Source: Gammaproteobacteria bacterium (lineage in GTDB: Bacteria > Pseudomonadota > Gammaproteobacteria > RBG-16-57-12). Taken from it: a stretch of 41,694 bases of DNA. Position 1 is the stretch's first letter, and each line of letters starts with the position of its first letter. Shown piece after piece: positions 17,377 to 26,597 of this stretch. Under the pieces are notes generated by a model. It made no database searches, was not told the DNA's origin, and saw only the letters and a program-made list of their open reading frames with translations. The stretch is taken from contig JAFLJP010000027.1 of assembly GCA_022712945.1 (NCBI GenBank), positions 1 through 41,694 on the forward strand, read 5' to 3'. Made by a program: the position numbers and the translations under genes.

Positions 17377-18827
17377 GTCTTGCTATTCCTGATTTTCAAA
17401 AAGCGCAGATTTTGGTGGTAGGCGATCTGATGCTGGATCGCTACTGGCAGGGCTCCACTTCACGTATCTCGCCCGAGGCACCGGTGCCCGTGGTGAATGT
17501 GAACAGTGATCAGTTGGATGCCCGGGCCGGTGGTGCCGGTAATGTAGCGATTAATATTGCTGCGCTGGGTGCTCGGGTGGCACTGGATGGGTTGGCGGGT
17601 GATGATGAATCGGGTCAGATCATGTCAGAGCAGTTGCATCAGGCCGGTGTTGTTTGCCGCTTTAAACGCTCAAACAAGATACAGACCATCACCAAATTGC
17701 GGGTGCTCAGTCGGCACCAGCAGTTACTGCGCCTTGACTTTGAAGTACCACTGCATCCGTTTGTCGATGATGAGCTGTTGACCCGGTTTACCCAGGGGTT
17801 GGCCGATTGCCAGGTGGTGGTGTTATCCGATTATGCCAAAGGGACGCTGGCGCAAATTCAACCGATGATTCAGGCGGCTCGTGCCGCTGGTAAGCCGGTG
17901 CTAATCGACCCGAAGGGTACCGAGATGGCGAAATATTGTGGTGCAACTTTGTTGACACCCAATCTGTCGGAATTTGAGTCGGTTGTGGGTCGATGTGAAA
18001 ATGATGAGCAACTGGTGAGTAAAGGCCATGCGCTGCTCGATGAGTTGCAGCTGGAGGCACTGCTGATCACCCGCAGCGAAAAGGGGATGACCCTGTTGCA
18101 AGCAGGGCATGAGCCGCTGCATTTGCCTACCTTGGCGCGGGAAGTGTATGACGTGACCGGGGCGGGCGATACGGTTATCTCCACTTTGGCCGCCGCTTTA
18201 GCCGCTGGGCAGCCGATGGCAGAAGCGACTGCGTTGGCAAATCTTGCCGCCGGTATCGTGGTGGGTAAACTGGGTACCGCGACGGTCTCGGTCGGGGAGT
18301 TGGGTGCGGCCATTCTGGCGGATGAAAAGAGCGAATCTGCGATTGCAACCGGTATGCTGGATGAGAGTGCACTGCAACAGGCAGTACAGTGCGCCAAAGA
18401 TCTGGGCGAACGGGTTGTCATGACCAATGGCTGCTTTGATCTGCTGCATGCTGGGCATGTGGGTTATCTTGAAAAAGCCAAACAGCAGGGGGATCGGTTG
18501 ATTGTGGCGGTGAATGATGATGCCTCTGTCTCACGGCTCAAGGGTGACTCCCGCCCGATAGTGCCGCTGGCGCAGCGCATGACGGTATTGGCTGCACTGC
18601 GTAGTGTGGATTGGGTGGTCCCCTTTTCAGAAGATACCCCGGAACGTTTGATTTGCAATATTCTGCCCGATGTTCTGGTAAAAGGCGGTGATTATCAGAT
18701 AGAGCAGATTGCCGGTCACCACTGTGTGCAGGCCAATGGCGGTGAAGTGCAGGTGCTCCATTTTGAGGACGGCTGTTCAACCAGTGGTATCGTTGAACGT
18801 ATTCGTCAGCAACATACCGATGATTAG
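17373..18827 (+). CDS. hldE: Bifunctional heptose-7-phosphate kinase / heptose-1-phosphate adenylyltransferase
   Basis: A 484 aa HldE catalysing two steps of ADP-heptose synthesis. The N-terminal PfkB-type kinase has [20 protein letters not shown] (51-59) and DVTGAGDTV with catalytic Asp266. The C-terminal nucleotidyltransferase has [16 protein letters not shown] with HAGH at 359-362 and the downstream VKGGDY. The full fused length matches E. coli. It is coupled to gmhA and followed at 13 bp by waaA, so the whole heptose-Kdo segment is probably one operon. GmhB is not in the window. Confidence 0.97.
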   Translation: MSLAIPDFQKAQILVVGDLMLDRYWQGSTSRISPEAPVPVVNVNSDQLDARAGGAGNVAINIAALGARVALDGLAGDDESGQIMSEQLHQAGVVCRFKRSNKIQTITKLRVLSRHQQLLRLDFEVPLHPFVDDELLTRFTQGLADCQVVVLSDYAKGTLAQIQPMIQAARAAGKPVLIDPKGTEMAKYCGATLLTPNLSEFESVVGRCENDEQLVSKGHALLDELQLEALLITRSEKGMTLLQAGHEPLHLPTLAREVYDVTGAGDTVISTLAAALAAGQPMAEATALANLAAGIVVGKLGTATVSVGELGAAILADEKSESAIATGMLDESALQQAVQCAKDLGERVVMTNGCFDLLHAGHVGYLEKAKQQGDRLIVAVNDDASVSRLKGDSRPIVPLAQRMTVLAALRSVDWVVPFSEDTPERLICNILPDVLVKGGDYQIEQIAGHHCVQANGGEVQVLHFEDGCSTSGIVERIRQQHTDD

Positions 18828-18840
18828 GTAGAGACATCGG

Positions 18841-20106
18841 GTGCGTATTCTCTATTCACTGGCCTTTACGCTGTTACTGCCGTTTATTCTGCTGCGGCTC
18901 TTTTTGCGTTCGCGAAAATCCCCCGCCTATCGAGAGCGCTTGTGTGAGCGTTTTGGTTTTGGTGCGTGCATTACGGGGCCGACAATCTGGGTGCATGCGG
19001 TCTCCGTGGGGGAGGTGCAGGCGGCAAAGCCGCTGATCAGCCGTCTGCAACAGCAATATCCACAATACACCATCCTGGTTACCACCATGACCCCAACCGG
19101 GGCTGAGCGGGTGGCTGATATCAATGGCAACGTGGTACACCGTTATGTGCCGTATGATGCACCGGGTTGTATCACTCGTTTTCTTCCTCGTAGCAAGCCA
19201 TCTGTTTTGATTGTTATGGAGACGGAGATCTGGCCGAACATGCTGCACTATGGCAGAAAACAGCTTATTCCCACGATTTTAGTGAATGCGCGGATGTCTG
19301 AGCGATCCGCCCGGGGTTATGCCCGCTTTGCTGCATTAACAAGTTCAGCGCTGCAAAACTTCTCACAGATTGCAGTACAAAACCGGACCGATGAAGAGCG
19401 CTTGATTCAATTGGGTGCGAATCCAGCTACCACCCATGTGACCGGTAGCCTTAAATTCGATTTTAAACCTCCAGTTGATATTCAAGAGAGTGCCTGTGCC
19501 CTGCGTGAGCAGTGGGGAGTTGATCGCAAGGTGTGGATTGCTGCCAGTACCCACAAAGGGGAAGATGAAATAGTGCTGGAGGCATTCGCACAACTGCGAA
19601 AACGTCTGCCGGAAGCGCTCCTGGTGTTAGTGCCGCGTCACCCCGAGCGATTTAATGCGGTGGCGGTGTTATGCCAGTCGCGTGGGTTTGAGTTGGTTCG
19701 GCGTAGCGAACGGCGGGCATGTCGTGCTGATACCGCCATCTTCCTTGGCGATAGCATGGGGGAGTTGATGCTCTTTTTTGCCGCCTCTGATATTGCTTTT
19801 GTGGGGGGGAGTTTGGTGGCTACCGGTGGACACAACTTGCTGGAACCCGCCTCACTTGGCTTGCCGATATTGACCGGCCCTCATATGTTCAACTTTACCG
19901 ATATTCACCAACTGTTGTTGCAAGCCGAAGCCTCAACCGAAGTGGAAGGCAGTCGTCATCTTGCAGAGGCGTTGTTACGGTTGTTTGGTGACAAGGGGCT
20001 TTGTCAGTCGATGGGGGAGAATGGACGGCAGTTGGTGGTGCAAAATAGAGGGGCTTTGGAGAGGGTGATGGTGTTGATTGACGGGATGATGGGCAGACCA
20101 AAATAG
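18841..20106 (+). CDS. waaA: Kdo transferase
   Basis: A 421 aa WaaA (KdtA) that transfers Kdo from CMP-Kdo to lipid IVA. It has an N-terminal membrane anchor (3-22), the family motif WVHAVSVGEVQAAKPL with catalytic Glu58, TMTPTGAERV, VIMETEIWPNML, NARMSERSARGY, GSLKFD and the GT-B C-terminal GGHNLLEPASLGLPILTGPHMFNF. The start is GTG. There is no Ser/Thr-kinase-like add-on. It ends the gmhA-hldE-waaA unit; no obvious terminator follows. Confidence 0.95.
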   Translation: MRILYSLAFTLLLPFILLRLFLRSRKSPAYRERLCERFGFGACITGPTIWVHAVSVGEVQAAKPLISRLQQQYPQYTILVTTMTPTGAERVADINGNVVHRYVPYDAPGCITRFLPRSKPSVLIVMETEIWPNMLHYGRKQLIPTILVNARMSERSARGYARFAALTSSALQNFSQIAVQNRTDEERLIQLGANPATTHVTGSLKFDFKPPVDIQESACALREQWGVDRKVWIAASTHKGEDEIVLEAFAQLRKRLPEALLVLVPRHPERFNAVAVLCQSRGFELVRRSERRACRADTAIFLGDSMGELMLFFAASDIAFVGGSLVATGGHNLLEPASLGLPILTGPHMFNFTDIHQLLLQAEASTEVEGSRHLAEALLRLFGDKGLCQSMGENGRQLVVQNRGALERVMVLIDGMMGRPK

Positions 20107-20210
20107 ACACCCTCATTAAACCCCAAAAAAATGACGAAATACTTTACACTTTGGCAAATGTTAATAAGCGGCTTTTATTTTTTATCTTGTTAATCAGGCG
20201 GTTGTATTTT

Positions 20211-20226
20211 TGGCATAATTTTTGCT
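20211..20226 (+). promoter_or_regulatory. Sigma-54-type promoter of the PEP-CTERM gene
   Basis: TGGCATAATTTTTGCT has GG and GC separated by exactly 10 bp, the invariant -24/-12 spacing of RpoN promoters, and agrees with TGGCAy-N5-TTGCw. It is 62 bp upstream of the ATG in an AT-rich intergenic region. PEP-CTERM genes in other bacteria are known to be RpoN-dependent through the PrsK/PrsR two-component system, which makes the call more credible. Confidence 0.6.
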
Positions 20227-20287
20227 TTTTGTTAAAAAATTGTGAAAACTATGTTTGATTGACCTTTAGATATAATGAGAAAAAATA

Positions 20288-20863
20288 ATGAAAAAGTTTT
20301 GTTTATTTGTAATGGTGTTGAGTGTTGGAATGGTCAGTGCTGCAAATGCGGCCATGATTCAATATAATTTGACGGGCGGAAGTGGTAACTCTCCATCAAT
20401 CGACTTTACTATGAGTGGTGTTACTGCCACTGCAACGGCGACGTATAATGGCTTTAGCAATAGTGCAAATGTCAGCCGAGATAGCCACGGCCTTGGGGTT
20501 CGAAATGGTCATCTAGACAGTTCAGATATCGATGGCTTTTGGCGTAATGATTATTTAACCCTGACGTTTGATAATGCAGTCAGCCTGCGTGGGTTTAATT
20601 TTGGTCATGATACCGGAAATGATGAATTTGACCTGTATGTGGATGGTGTTAGTGCAGTACACAATTTGGAAACAACAGGCGGATGGGAGATGTTCTCTTT
20701 CGGTACCTACATTGGTAACTCCTTCACCGTACGTGCCAGCGGATGGAATGATAACTTTGTGCTGAGCGGTATGAAAGTTGAGACTGTTCCTGAGCCAGCG
20801 CTGTTTGCTTTGATGGGCTTTGGTCTGCTGGGTCTTAGCGTTATGCGTCGTCGCCGCAGCTGA
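20288..20863 (+). CDS. PEP-CTERM sorted exported protein
   Basis: A 191 aa secreted protein with signal peptide 1-21 (cleavage near ANA-AMI), a Ser/Thr/Asn/Gly-rich beta-type body without recognisable catalytic motif, and a C-terminal sorting signal. That signal is VPEPALFALMGFGLLGL, then a basic cluster RRRRS. Proteins of this class are processed by an exosortase (EpsH/XrtA type) and are usually linked to exopolysaccharide or floc formation. No exosortase or polysaccharide cluster is in the window. It is monocistronic with an RpoN-type promoter upstream and a strong terminator downstream. The exact role is unknown. Confidence 0.88.
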   Translation: MKKFCLFVMVLSVGMVSAANAAMIQYNLTGGSGNSPSIDFTMSGVTATATATYNGFSNSANVSRDSHGLGVRNGHLDSSDIDGFWRNDYLTLTFDNAVSLRGFNFGHDTGNDEFDLYVDGVSAVHNLETTGGWEMFSFGTYIGNSFTVRASGWNDNFVLSGMKVETVPEPALFALMGFGLLGLSVMRRRRS

Positions 20864-20910
20864 GTGCGATGATGGCTTGATCTGCAAGCCATAAATTGAG
20901 TTGTGTCTTT

Positions 20911-20940
20911 GAAACCCTGCCTTGTGCAGGGTTTCTTGTT
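20911..20940 (+). terminator. Terminator after the PEP-CTERM gene
   Basis: A 10 bp perfect stem GAAACCCTGC / GCAGGGTTTC with a CTTGT loop, followed by TTGTTTT. It lies between the PEP-CTERM gene and the convergent roxA and may act in both directions. Confidence 0.85.
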
Positions 20941-20986
20941 TTACGGTGGTGGATTTGTCGCGGGTTTGGGGTGTGGTAACGGCCTC

Positions 20987-22180
20987 TTATTCCTCTGTGG
21001 CAAAGTAGATGATACCGTCGTTTATCCAGTGGAACAGTCGCTCCAGTGAATCGGAGTCCGCGAGGTAGGGTGATAACTGTTGATAATCATAGTGAGAGCA
21101 GTCACAGATAATGCGTCCAAAATTGGCCTGTTGCGGGCTTAGGGTGTACTCATCACCATCAATGTAAAGATTGATGCTGCCATCTGCCTGGGTGATAAAG
21201 TTAAAGCGGCACTGTTCATTGCGAATGAGGTGGGTGGTTTTAAGCAGTGCCAGGCATTGGCTCTGGCTCAAGGGCTGTTCTGGCAAAAACCGCTCGGTTG
21301 GGTTGTTTGGTTCGGTTATAAATTTCCCAAACCAGCGGCCTATGCTCTGGGCGTCGAGTGGCATTGTCTGGAGCAGCGTGGTGAGCTGCGTAATCGTGGC
21401 AGCGGTGATCTCACCAGGGTGCTGCTGTTGTGAGAGTGTCGGGTCGCCAAAGTAGTCATCACTGCCATTTTGTTCCAATACAAAATCAAAGTAGCTGGCA
21501 AGCAGCTCTTGTTGTGACAGGGCACGGTAGCCAATTGAATAGGTGATGCTTTCACCCAGCGCAACACCGTGGTGGGCGACACCTGGAGGGAGGTAGAGCA
21601 TATCGCCGGGTTCAAGTAGCCACTCTTGCTCACTGGTGAAGGTTTTCATGATCCGCAGCGGAATGTCATCGATCACATTATCATCTGCAACGGGTTGGCT
21701 GTTGATCTTCCAGTGCTTTTTCCCTTCAACCTGTAGCAAAAAGACATCATAGCGATCGTAGTGAGGCCCGACAGTTCCCTGGTCAGCAGCATAGCTAATC
21801 ATAATGTCATCGAGCCACCAGCTAGGAATGAAGTCAAACTGATCGAGCAGGGCACTGAGTTCTGGTATGTGTTTGTTGGCCTCCTGTAGTAACAGGGTCC
21901 AGTGGCTGTCAGGCAGGGTTGTGAATTGATCTTCGGTGAATGGGCCGCCGCGTAATTCCCAGGGGTGGCGACCATCTTTTTCAATCACAATTCGGGATTC
22001 AACCCCCTCTTCGCACGCCAGTCCAGCCAACTCATCTGCCGATATCGGGGCGTTGAAATCACTCAGTGCGCCACGAATCAACAGGGGTTTTTTCTGCCAG
22101 TATTCGGAGAGAAATTGTGCTTTCGAAATGCCACCAAGCAGTGTGGTTAATGGGCTGTTTTTCACGGTATCAGTTTCCAT
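20987..22180 (-). CDS. roxA: Ribosomal protein uL16 3-hydroxylase (JmjC-type oxygenase)
   Basis: A 397 aa 2-oxoglutarate/Fe(II) oxygenase of the RoxA (YcfD) family, which hydroxylates an arginine of ribosomal protein uL16. The cupin core has PHYDRYDVFLLQVEGKKHWKI with iron ligands His140 and Asp142, and LEPGDMLYLPPGVAHHGVA with the distal His at 203/204. A C-terminal dimerisation and winged-helix part follows. The frame could start at 22207, overlapping aguB by 38 bp; the ATG at 22180 overlaps by 11 bp and is preferred, though neither has a clear ribosome-binding site. It is translationally downstream of aguB. Confidence 0.92.
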   Translation of the reverse strand: METDTVKNSPLTTLLGGISKAQFLSEYWQKKPLLIRGALSDFNAPISADELAGLACEEGVESRIVIEKDGRHPWELRGGPFTEDQFTTLPDSHWTLLLQEANKHIPELSALLDQFDFIPSWWLDDIMISYAADQGTVGPHYDRYDVFLLQVEGKKHWKINSQPVADDNVIDDIPLRIMKTFTSEQEWLLEPGDMLYLPPGVAHHGVALGESITYSIGYRALSQQELLASYFDFVLEQNGSDDYFGDPTLSQQQHPGEITAATITQLTTLLQTMPLDAQSIGRWFGKFITEPNNPTERFLPEQPLSQSQCLALLKTTHLIRNEQCRFNFITQADGSINLYIDGDEYTLSPQQANFGRIICDCSHYDYQQLSPYLADSDSLERLFHWINDGIIYFATEE

Positions 22181-23060
22181 AGCGTAGGGTAAGGTCGTGG
22201 TAGGCATCGATGCGGCGGTCTCGAAAGTAGGGCCAGATGCGACGAATCTGCTCGGTACGCGCCTTATCGATAGTTGCCACGACCACTTGTGGGTCGTCGC
22301 AACTGGCGACGGTTAATAGCTCGCCCTGTGGGCCACAGATAAAACTGCTGCCCCAGAACTGGATGCCAAGCCCCTGTGCGCTCGGGTCTGCTTCGTGGCC
22401 GCTGCGGTTACACGCCAGCAGTGGCAGGCCGTTGGCGATAGCGTGGCTGCGCTGAATGATGATCCAGGCATCCCGTTGACGCTGTTGTTCGGCCTCGTCA
22501 TCGCTGAGATCCCAGCCGATCGCGGTCGGGTAGAGCAGCAGCTCGGCACCGTTCATCGCCATCAAGCGGGCGGCTTCGGGGTACCATTGGTCCCAGCAGA
22601 CCAGTACCCCCAGCTTTCCGACAGATGTTTCGATTGGATTAAAACCAAGGTCTCCCGGTGTGAAGTAAAACTTTTCATAAAACCCCGGGTCGTCCGGTAT
22701 GTGCATTTTTCGATAGCGCCCTGCAATCGAACCATCACTTTCAATAACAACCGCAGTGTTGTGATACAAACCGGGTGCCCGGCGTTCAAAAAGTGAGGCG
22801 ACAATAACAATGTTTAACTCTTTGGCAATGTTGCCCAGCTGTTCTGTGGTCGGGCCGGGGATAGGCTCGGCTAAATCAAAATGGCGAGTCTCTTCTGTTT
22901 GGCAAAAATAGGGGCCGGTGTGCAGCTCTTGCAATAAAACCAGCTTGGCCCCCTGGGCGTGGGCATCACGAATCCCTTCAATTGAATTCGATAAATTTTT
23001 TTCACGACTGGCAGCTAACTGCTGTTGAACCAGTCCGACGGTCAGATGTGTCTTCATCAT
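22170..23060 (-). CDS. aguB: N-carbamoylputrescine amidase
   Basis: A 296 aa nitrilase-superfamily enzyme hydrolysing N-carbamoylputrescine to putrescine, CO2 and ammonia. The catalytic triad is visible: Glu45 (LLQELH), Lys118 (YRKMHIPDD) and Cys155 (VCWDQWYPE). The length and the motif HIPDDPGFYEKFYF are typical of AguB. It is 16 bp downstream of aguA, so the pair converts agmatine to putrescine. GGAT sits just before the ATG as a weak ribosome-binding site. Confidence 0.96.
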   Translation of the reverse strand: MMKTHLTVGLVQQQLAASREKNLSNSIEGIRDAHAQGAKLVLLQELHTGPYFCQTEETRHFDLAEPIPGPTTEQLGNIAKELNIVIVASLFERRAPGLYHNTAVVIESDGSIAGRYRKMHIPDDPGFYEKFYFTPGDLGFNPIETSVGKLGVLVCWDQWYPEAARLMAMNGAELLLYPTAIGWDLSDDEAEQQRQRDAWIIIQRSHAIANGLPLLACNRSGHEADPSAQGLGIQFWGSSFICGPQGELLTVASCDDPQVVVATIDKARTEQIRRIWPYFRDRRIDAYHDLTLRYGN

Positions 23061-23076
23061 ATTTATCCGTTTAGTG

Positions 23077-24126
23077 TCAGGCGATAACGCCTTCGGGTAG
23101 CTGCATGGTTACGCAGTGCAAACTACCCAATTGCTGAATCAGTGGTAGTGAGGGGATGCCGATTATCTCCCGTTCGGGAAAGCCCCGCTGAATACATTCT
23201 AGTGCAACTGCATCCTGCGGGTCATCGTAGGTTGGCACCAGGACCGCGCCATTGATAATTAAAAAATTGGCATAGCTGGCGGGCAGTTTGTCACCGTTGG
23301 CGTTGTATTTTGTCCCTGGCCAGGGCAGCGGAATTAGAGTGTAAGGGGTGCCTGCCAGGGTGCGCATGGCTTGTAGTTGTTGCTGCATGCGTTTCAGGGC
23401 GGGGTAGTGTTCATCACCTGTATCGTTGCAGCTGACATAAGCGATGGTCGTTTCATTGCAAAACCGTGCCAGTGTGTCGATGTGGCTGTCGGTGTCATCA
23501 CCGGCAAGGTGGCCATCATCCAACCACAGTACCCGCGATAAACCGAACAGCTGGCAGAGCCGCCGCTCAATATCGGATTGGCTCATCTGGGTGTTGCGTG
23601 TTGCGCTGAGCAGGCAGCGGGAGGTGGTGAGCAGGGTGCCGCAGCCGTCAGATTCGATGCTGCCCCCTTCAAATACCATGTCGATGGATTTGAGAGGTGT
23701 GGTGTGGAAGGCACCGGCGGCATGCAATTTAGCGGTTATTTGGTTGTCCAGTTCGGCAGGAAACTTGTTGCCCCAGGCATTGAAGGTGAAGTTGAGCAAC
23801 AGCGGTTTTCCGTCGTGAAGAACCGTGATCGGTCCATGGTCTCGCGCCCAGCTGTCATTGCTTTCGACCAAGTAGAGTTCTACCTTGTTCAGCTCTACCT
23901 CAGCATTGGTGAGTTGAGCGAGAATCTGTTGTCGGTGTGATTCGCTGCTGGCACCGATAATAACGTGTTGGCGTGCCGCAACCTGCTGGGTAATCGCTAC
24001 AAATACCGCCTCAACTTGGTCGAGGTAGGGGAGCCAATCGGTACCCTGGTGGGGCCAGGTGAGCATGACGGCGCTTTGGGGTGACCACTCCGCAGGGAGT
24101 CGGGTGAGGTTGGGTGGGGTTAGCAT
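23077..24126 (-). CDS. aguA: Agmatine deiminase
   Basis: A 349 aa peptidyl-arginine-deiminase-fold enzyme converting agmatine to N-carbamoylputrescine and ammonia. Signatures: MLTWPHQGTDWLP, SNDSWARDHGPITV (substrate-binding Asp residues), FNAWGNKF, VFEGGSIESDG and the C-terminal nucleophile Cys338 in GSLHCVTMQLP. The length is slightly shorter than many AguA (about 360-370 aa), without loss of a motif. It is 6 bp downstream of the CBS-domain gene, which puts corB-like, aguA, aguB and roxA in one run of minus-strand genes. Arginine decarboxylase is not in the window. Confidence 0.96.
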   Translation of the reverse strand: MLTPPNLTRLPAEWSPQSAVMLTWPHQGTDWLPYLDQVEAVFVAITQQVAARQHVIIGASSESHRQQILAQLTNAEVELNKVELYLVESNDSWARDHGPITVLHDGKPLLLNFTFNAWGNKFPAELDNQITAKLHAAGAFHTTPLKSIDMVFEGGSIESDGCGTLLTTSRCLLSATRNTQMSQSDIERRLCQLFGLSRVLWLDDGHLAGDDTDSHIDTLARFCNETTIAYVSCNDTGDEHYPALKRMQQQLQAMRTLAGTPYTLIPLPWPGTKYNANGDKLPASYANFLIINGAVLVPTYDDPQDAVALECIQRGFPEREIIGIPSLPLIQQLGSLHCVTMQLPEGVIA

Positions 24127-24132
24127 CGGTCG

Positions 24133-25398
24133 CTATGTTTTGCGTAGATCGGGGTGGATGAGGGCCGACTTTACTGTATTTCCCCTGGTTTTGAGAATGT
24201 CGATGGGGTAGCCTGCCAGGCGCAGGCTGGTACCGGTCTCGGGAATATCTTCAAGGTATTCGATAATCAATCCGTTCAGGGTTTTCGGGCCATCGGTGGG
24301 GAGATCCCACTGCATCAATTTGTTGAGCTGGCGAATATTGATTCCACCGTCGATGATGTAGCTGCCATCATCCTGTTTGTGGATGTCGTTGTGAGCGGCG
24401 GAGGGGTCGGAGGTGAACTCGCCAACAATCTCTTCCAGAATATCTTCCAGGGTAATCAGCCCCAGCATTTCACCATATTCATCAACAACAACACCCATTC
24501 GCAGGCGGTTATGTTGCATCTCCTGTAAAACATTGTGGAGGTGCGAGCCTTCGGGTACAAAGTAGGGTTCGTGGGTAATGTTGCGAATTACTTCACGGGT
24601 CAGCTCGCCTCGCATCTGTTTATGCAGTGCGTTTTTCAGGTGCAGGATGCCGGTGACATTATTAATCTCGTCGTCGTAGACCAAAATGCGCGTGTGTTGG
24701 CTGTTGGTCAGCTGCTTGATGATCTTCTCTTCATCGTTTTTCAGGTTGATTGCGAAGACTTCGTTGCGGGGAATCATAATATCTTCAACGGTCACTTTTT
24801 CCAGATCCAGAATGCTGAGTAGCATCGCCTGATGGCGGCGGGGAATCATTGCGCCAGCTTCATTGACCACGGTACGCAGCTCTTCGCGTGACAGTGTATC
24901 GCTGTTGTTTTTATTGAGTGGCACACCGCACAGCCGAAGCACCGAGTTGGCCATTAGGTTGGTGAGCCAGACTAGGGGGTAGAGGATCACCAACAGCGGT
25001 TTTAAGATCAGGCTAACCGGAAAAGCGAAACGTTCCGGGTGCCGGGCAGCGATGGTTTTGGGGGCTACTTCTGAAAAAATCAGAATCACAAAGGTCAGAA
25101 TGCCGGTGGCAATTGCAATGCCCGCCTCACCGTAGAGGCGCATGCCGATGATGGTGGCGAGTGCAGAGGCGCAAATGTTGACGAAGTTGTTGCCCAGCAG
25201 GATCAGGCCAATCAACCGATCCGGGCTTTCGAGCAGTTTTTGCGAGCGCTTTGCACCACGATTACCCGACTTGACCAAGTGCTTAAGGCGGTAGCGGTTC
25301 AGGCTCATTAGGCTGGTTTCAGAGCCTGAGAAAAAACCGGAAAGTATTAATAAAAAGGCCAGAGCGCCAAATAGCGCCCCTATTGGTATCTCATCCAA
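24133..25398 (-). CDS. CNNM/CorB-type transporter with CBS domains (YfjD-like)
   Basis: A 421 aa inner-membrane protein of the CNNM/CorB (HlyC/CorC) family, implicated in magnesium efflux. A DUF21 membrane domain spans residues 8-165 (FFSGSETSLMSLNRYRLKHLV, LLGNNFVNICASALAT). Paired CBS domains lie at about 195-325 (VEDIMIPRNEVFAINL, RMGVVVDEYGEMLGLITLEDILEEIVG), and a C-terminal transporter-associated (CorC_HlyC) domain covers 340-415. In E. coli yfjD, ypjD and ffh are also neighbours, so this is conserved gene order. The transport role is inferred from family. Confidence 0.92.
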   Translation of the reverse strand: MDEIPIGALFGALAFLLILSGFFSGSETSLMSLNRYRLKHLVKSGNRGAKRSQKLLESPDRLIGLILLGNNFVNICASALATIIGMRLYGEAGIAIATGILTFVILIFSEVAPKTIAARHPERFAFPVSLILKPLLVILYPLVWLTNLMANSVLRLCGVPLNKNNSDTLSREELRTVVNEAGAMIPRRHQAMLLSILDLEKVTVEDIMIPRNEVFAINLKNDEEKIIKQLTNSQHTRILVYDDEINNVTGILHLKNALHKQMRGELTREVIRNITHEPYFVPEGSHLHNVLQEMQHNRLRMGVVVDEYGEMLGLITLEDILEEIVGEFTSDPSAAHNDIHKQDDGSYIIDGGINIRQLNKLMQWDLPTDGPKTLNGLIIEYLEDIPETGTSLRLAGYPIDILKTRGNTVKSALIHPDLRKT

Positions 25399-25517
25399 AG
25401 ATGAATTCCTCTGTTAGCGTATGAATGTCAGTGGGTTGTCATGATGGTATTTGAATGGCTAGGAGCCTGTCCGAGAACAGACTGACCTACTGCGAGCAAG
25501 CCATTTTGGCTAGCCTC
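25399..25517. other. Intergenic region between ypjD and the CorB-type gene
   Basis: It contains a GCTAGGAG (25460-25467) / CTCCTAGC (25514-25521) inverted pair spanning the ypjD stop, with an inner GGCTAGCC palindrome. It could be a small element or a weak terminator. No T tract or gene is visible. Confidence 0.3.
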
Positions 25518-26339
25518 CTAGCGGGCGATAATCATCTCCAAGACCACCTTGCTTCCAAAGTAGGCAAGGAAGAGCAGTGCAAAGCCTGACAGTGTCCAGC
25601 GGATCGCGGTACGGCCGCGCCAGCCGTGGTAATGGCGCCCCCATAGCAGCGTTGCAAAAACGGACCAGGCGATGATGGAAAGTATAGTTTTATGCGCCAG
25701 ATGTTGGGCAAACATATTTTCGATGTAGAGCAGGCCGGTTGCCAAGGCAATGGTGTGCAGTGTAAAGCCGATGGCAATGATCTGAAACAGTAACGTCTCC
25801 ATGGTTTGCAAGGGCGGTAGAGCGCGTATCAGCCCACCCGGTTGGCGGCTACGAAGGTGTCGATCTTGCACTAAAATGATCAGTGATTGAATGGCTGCAA
25901 CCGTGAGTGTGCTGTAGGCCAGAATGGATATCAGGATATGAAGTTTCAACTCGTTTGAAATGTCGGCAGAGACGATGTGATGACTGGGAATCACCTGCTC
26001 TACCAGCAGTGTTAGGGCCGCTGCGGGGAGAAAAATTGCAATCAGGCTATCCAGCGGCAAGCGAAAGTTGGCCAGCACCAAAATCAGTGCAATCAGCCAG
26101 GTTATCAACGAGGCAGCATTGGTGACGCCAAGATTAAGCCCCGGCGCTAAAAAAATATCCTGGGAAAGGGCTATCGCGTGCAGTAACAGTGCGAGTAGAG
26201 TGAGCCCCATGACCGGTTTTTTCCCGCAGAATGGACCAGTACACGGGGCGTGGCGTAGTGCATTGAAGCGATAAAACAGCAGCGCAGTGGCGGTCAAATA
26301 AAGCAGGATTGCTCCGATACTGGTAAGTGTCGAACTCAT
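25518..26339 (-). CDS. ypjD: YpjD, inner-membrane protein with CcsA/cytochrome c assembly-like fold
   Basis: A 273 aa polytopic membrane protein with about eight hydrophobic helices, related to the CcsA/CcmC heme-handling family (cytochrome c assembly protein Pfam). The start at 26339 (MSSTLTSIGAILLYLT) places the first helix at the N terminus; the frame to 26393 would add 18 polar residues. His-containing loops (SHHIVSAD, LHTIALA, AHKTILSI) could be heme-related but the classical WWD motif is absent. It sits between corB-like and ffh as in E. coli. The function is not established. Confidence 0.85.
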   Translation of the reverse strand: MSSTLTSIGAILLYLTATALLFYRFNALRHAPCTGPFCGKKPVMGLTLLALLLHAIALSQDIFLAPGLNLGVTNAASLITWLIALILVLANFRLPLDSLIAIFLPAAALTLLVEQVIPSHHIVSADISNELKLHILISILAYSTLTVAAIQSLIILVQDRHLRSRQPGGLIRALPPLQTMETLLFQIIAIGFTLHTIALATGLLYIENMFAQHLAHKTILSIIAWSVFATLLWGRHYHGWRGRTAIRWTLSGFALLFLAYFGSKVVLEMIIAR

Positions 26340-26597
26340 AAGGTGATTGTCTACTGGTTGGTGATATGTGCGAATGATGGCACAACTACGCAAGGCATAG
26401 AAGCATTTGCTCTGAATTCCTGCGTTTTTTTATCTTGTTACTCTCATGTTATGCTACCTATTCTGTCTATTCGATCCCAAATATTTTATGGGCTTGGGGA
26501 AGGCTCACGCAGCATGCTGTATATAAGAGTATCTCTAAAACATATATTTTTAGAAGTGCTCAAAACTGAATGAAGTGTTCGTTAATGTTGGTGGGCT

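Noticed and set aside
17870..18427. Long minus-strand open frame inside hldE
   Set aside because: Lies wholly within a gene with complete HldE motifs; composition (Ser/Ala-rich) is typical of an antisense shadow.
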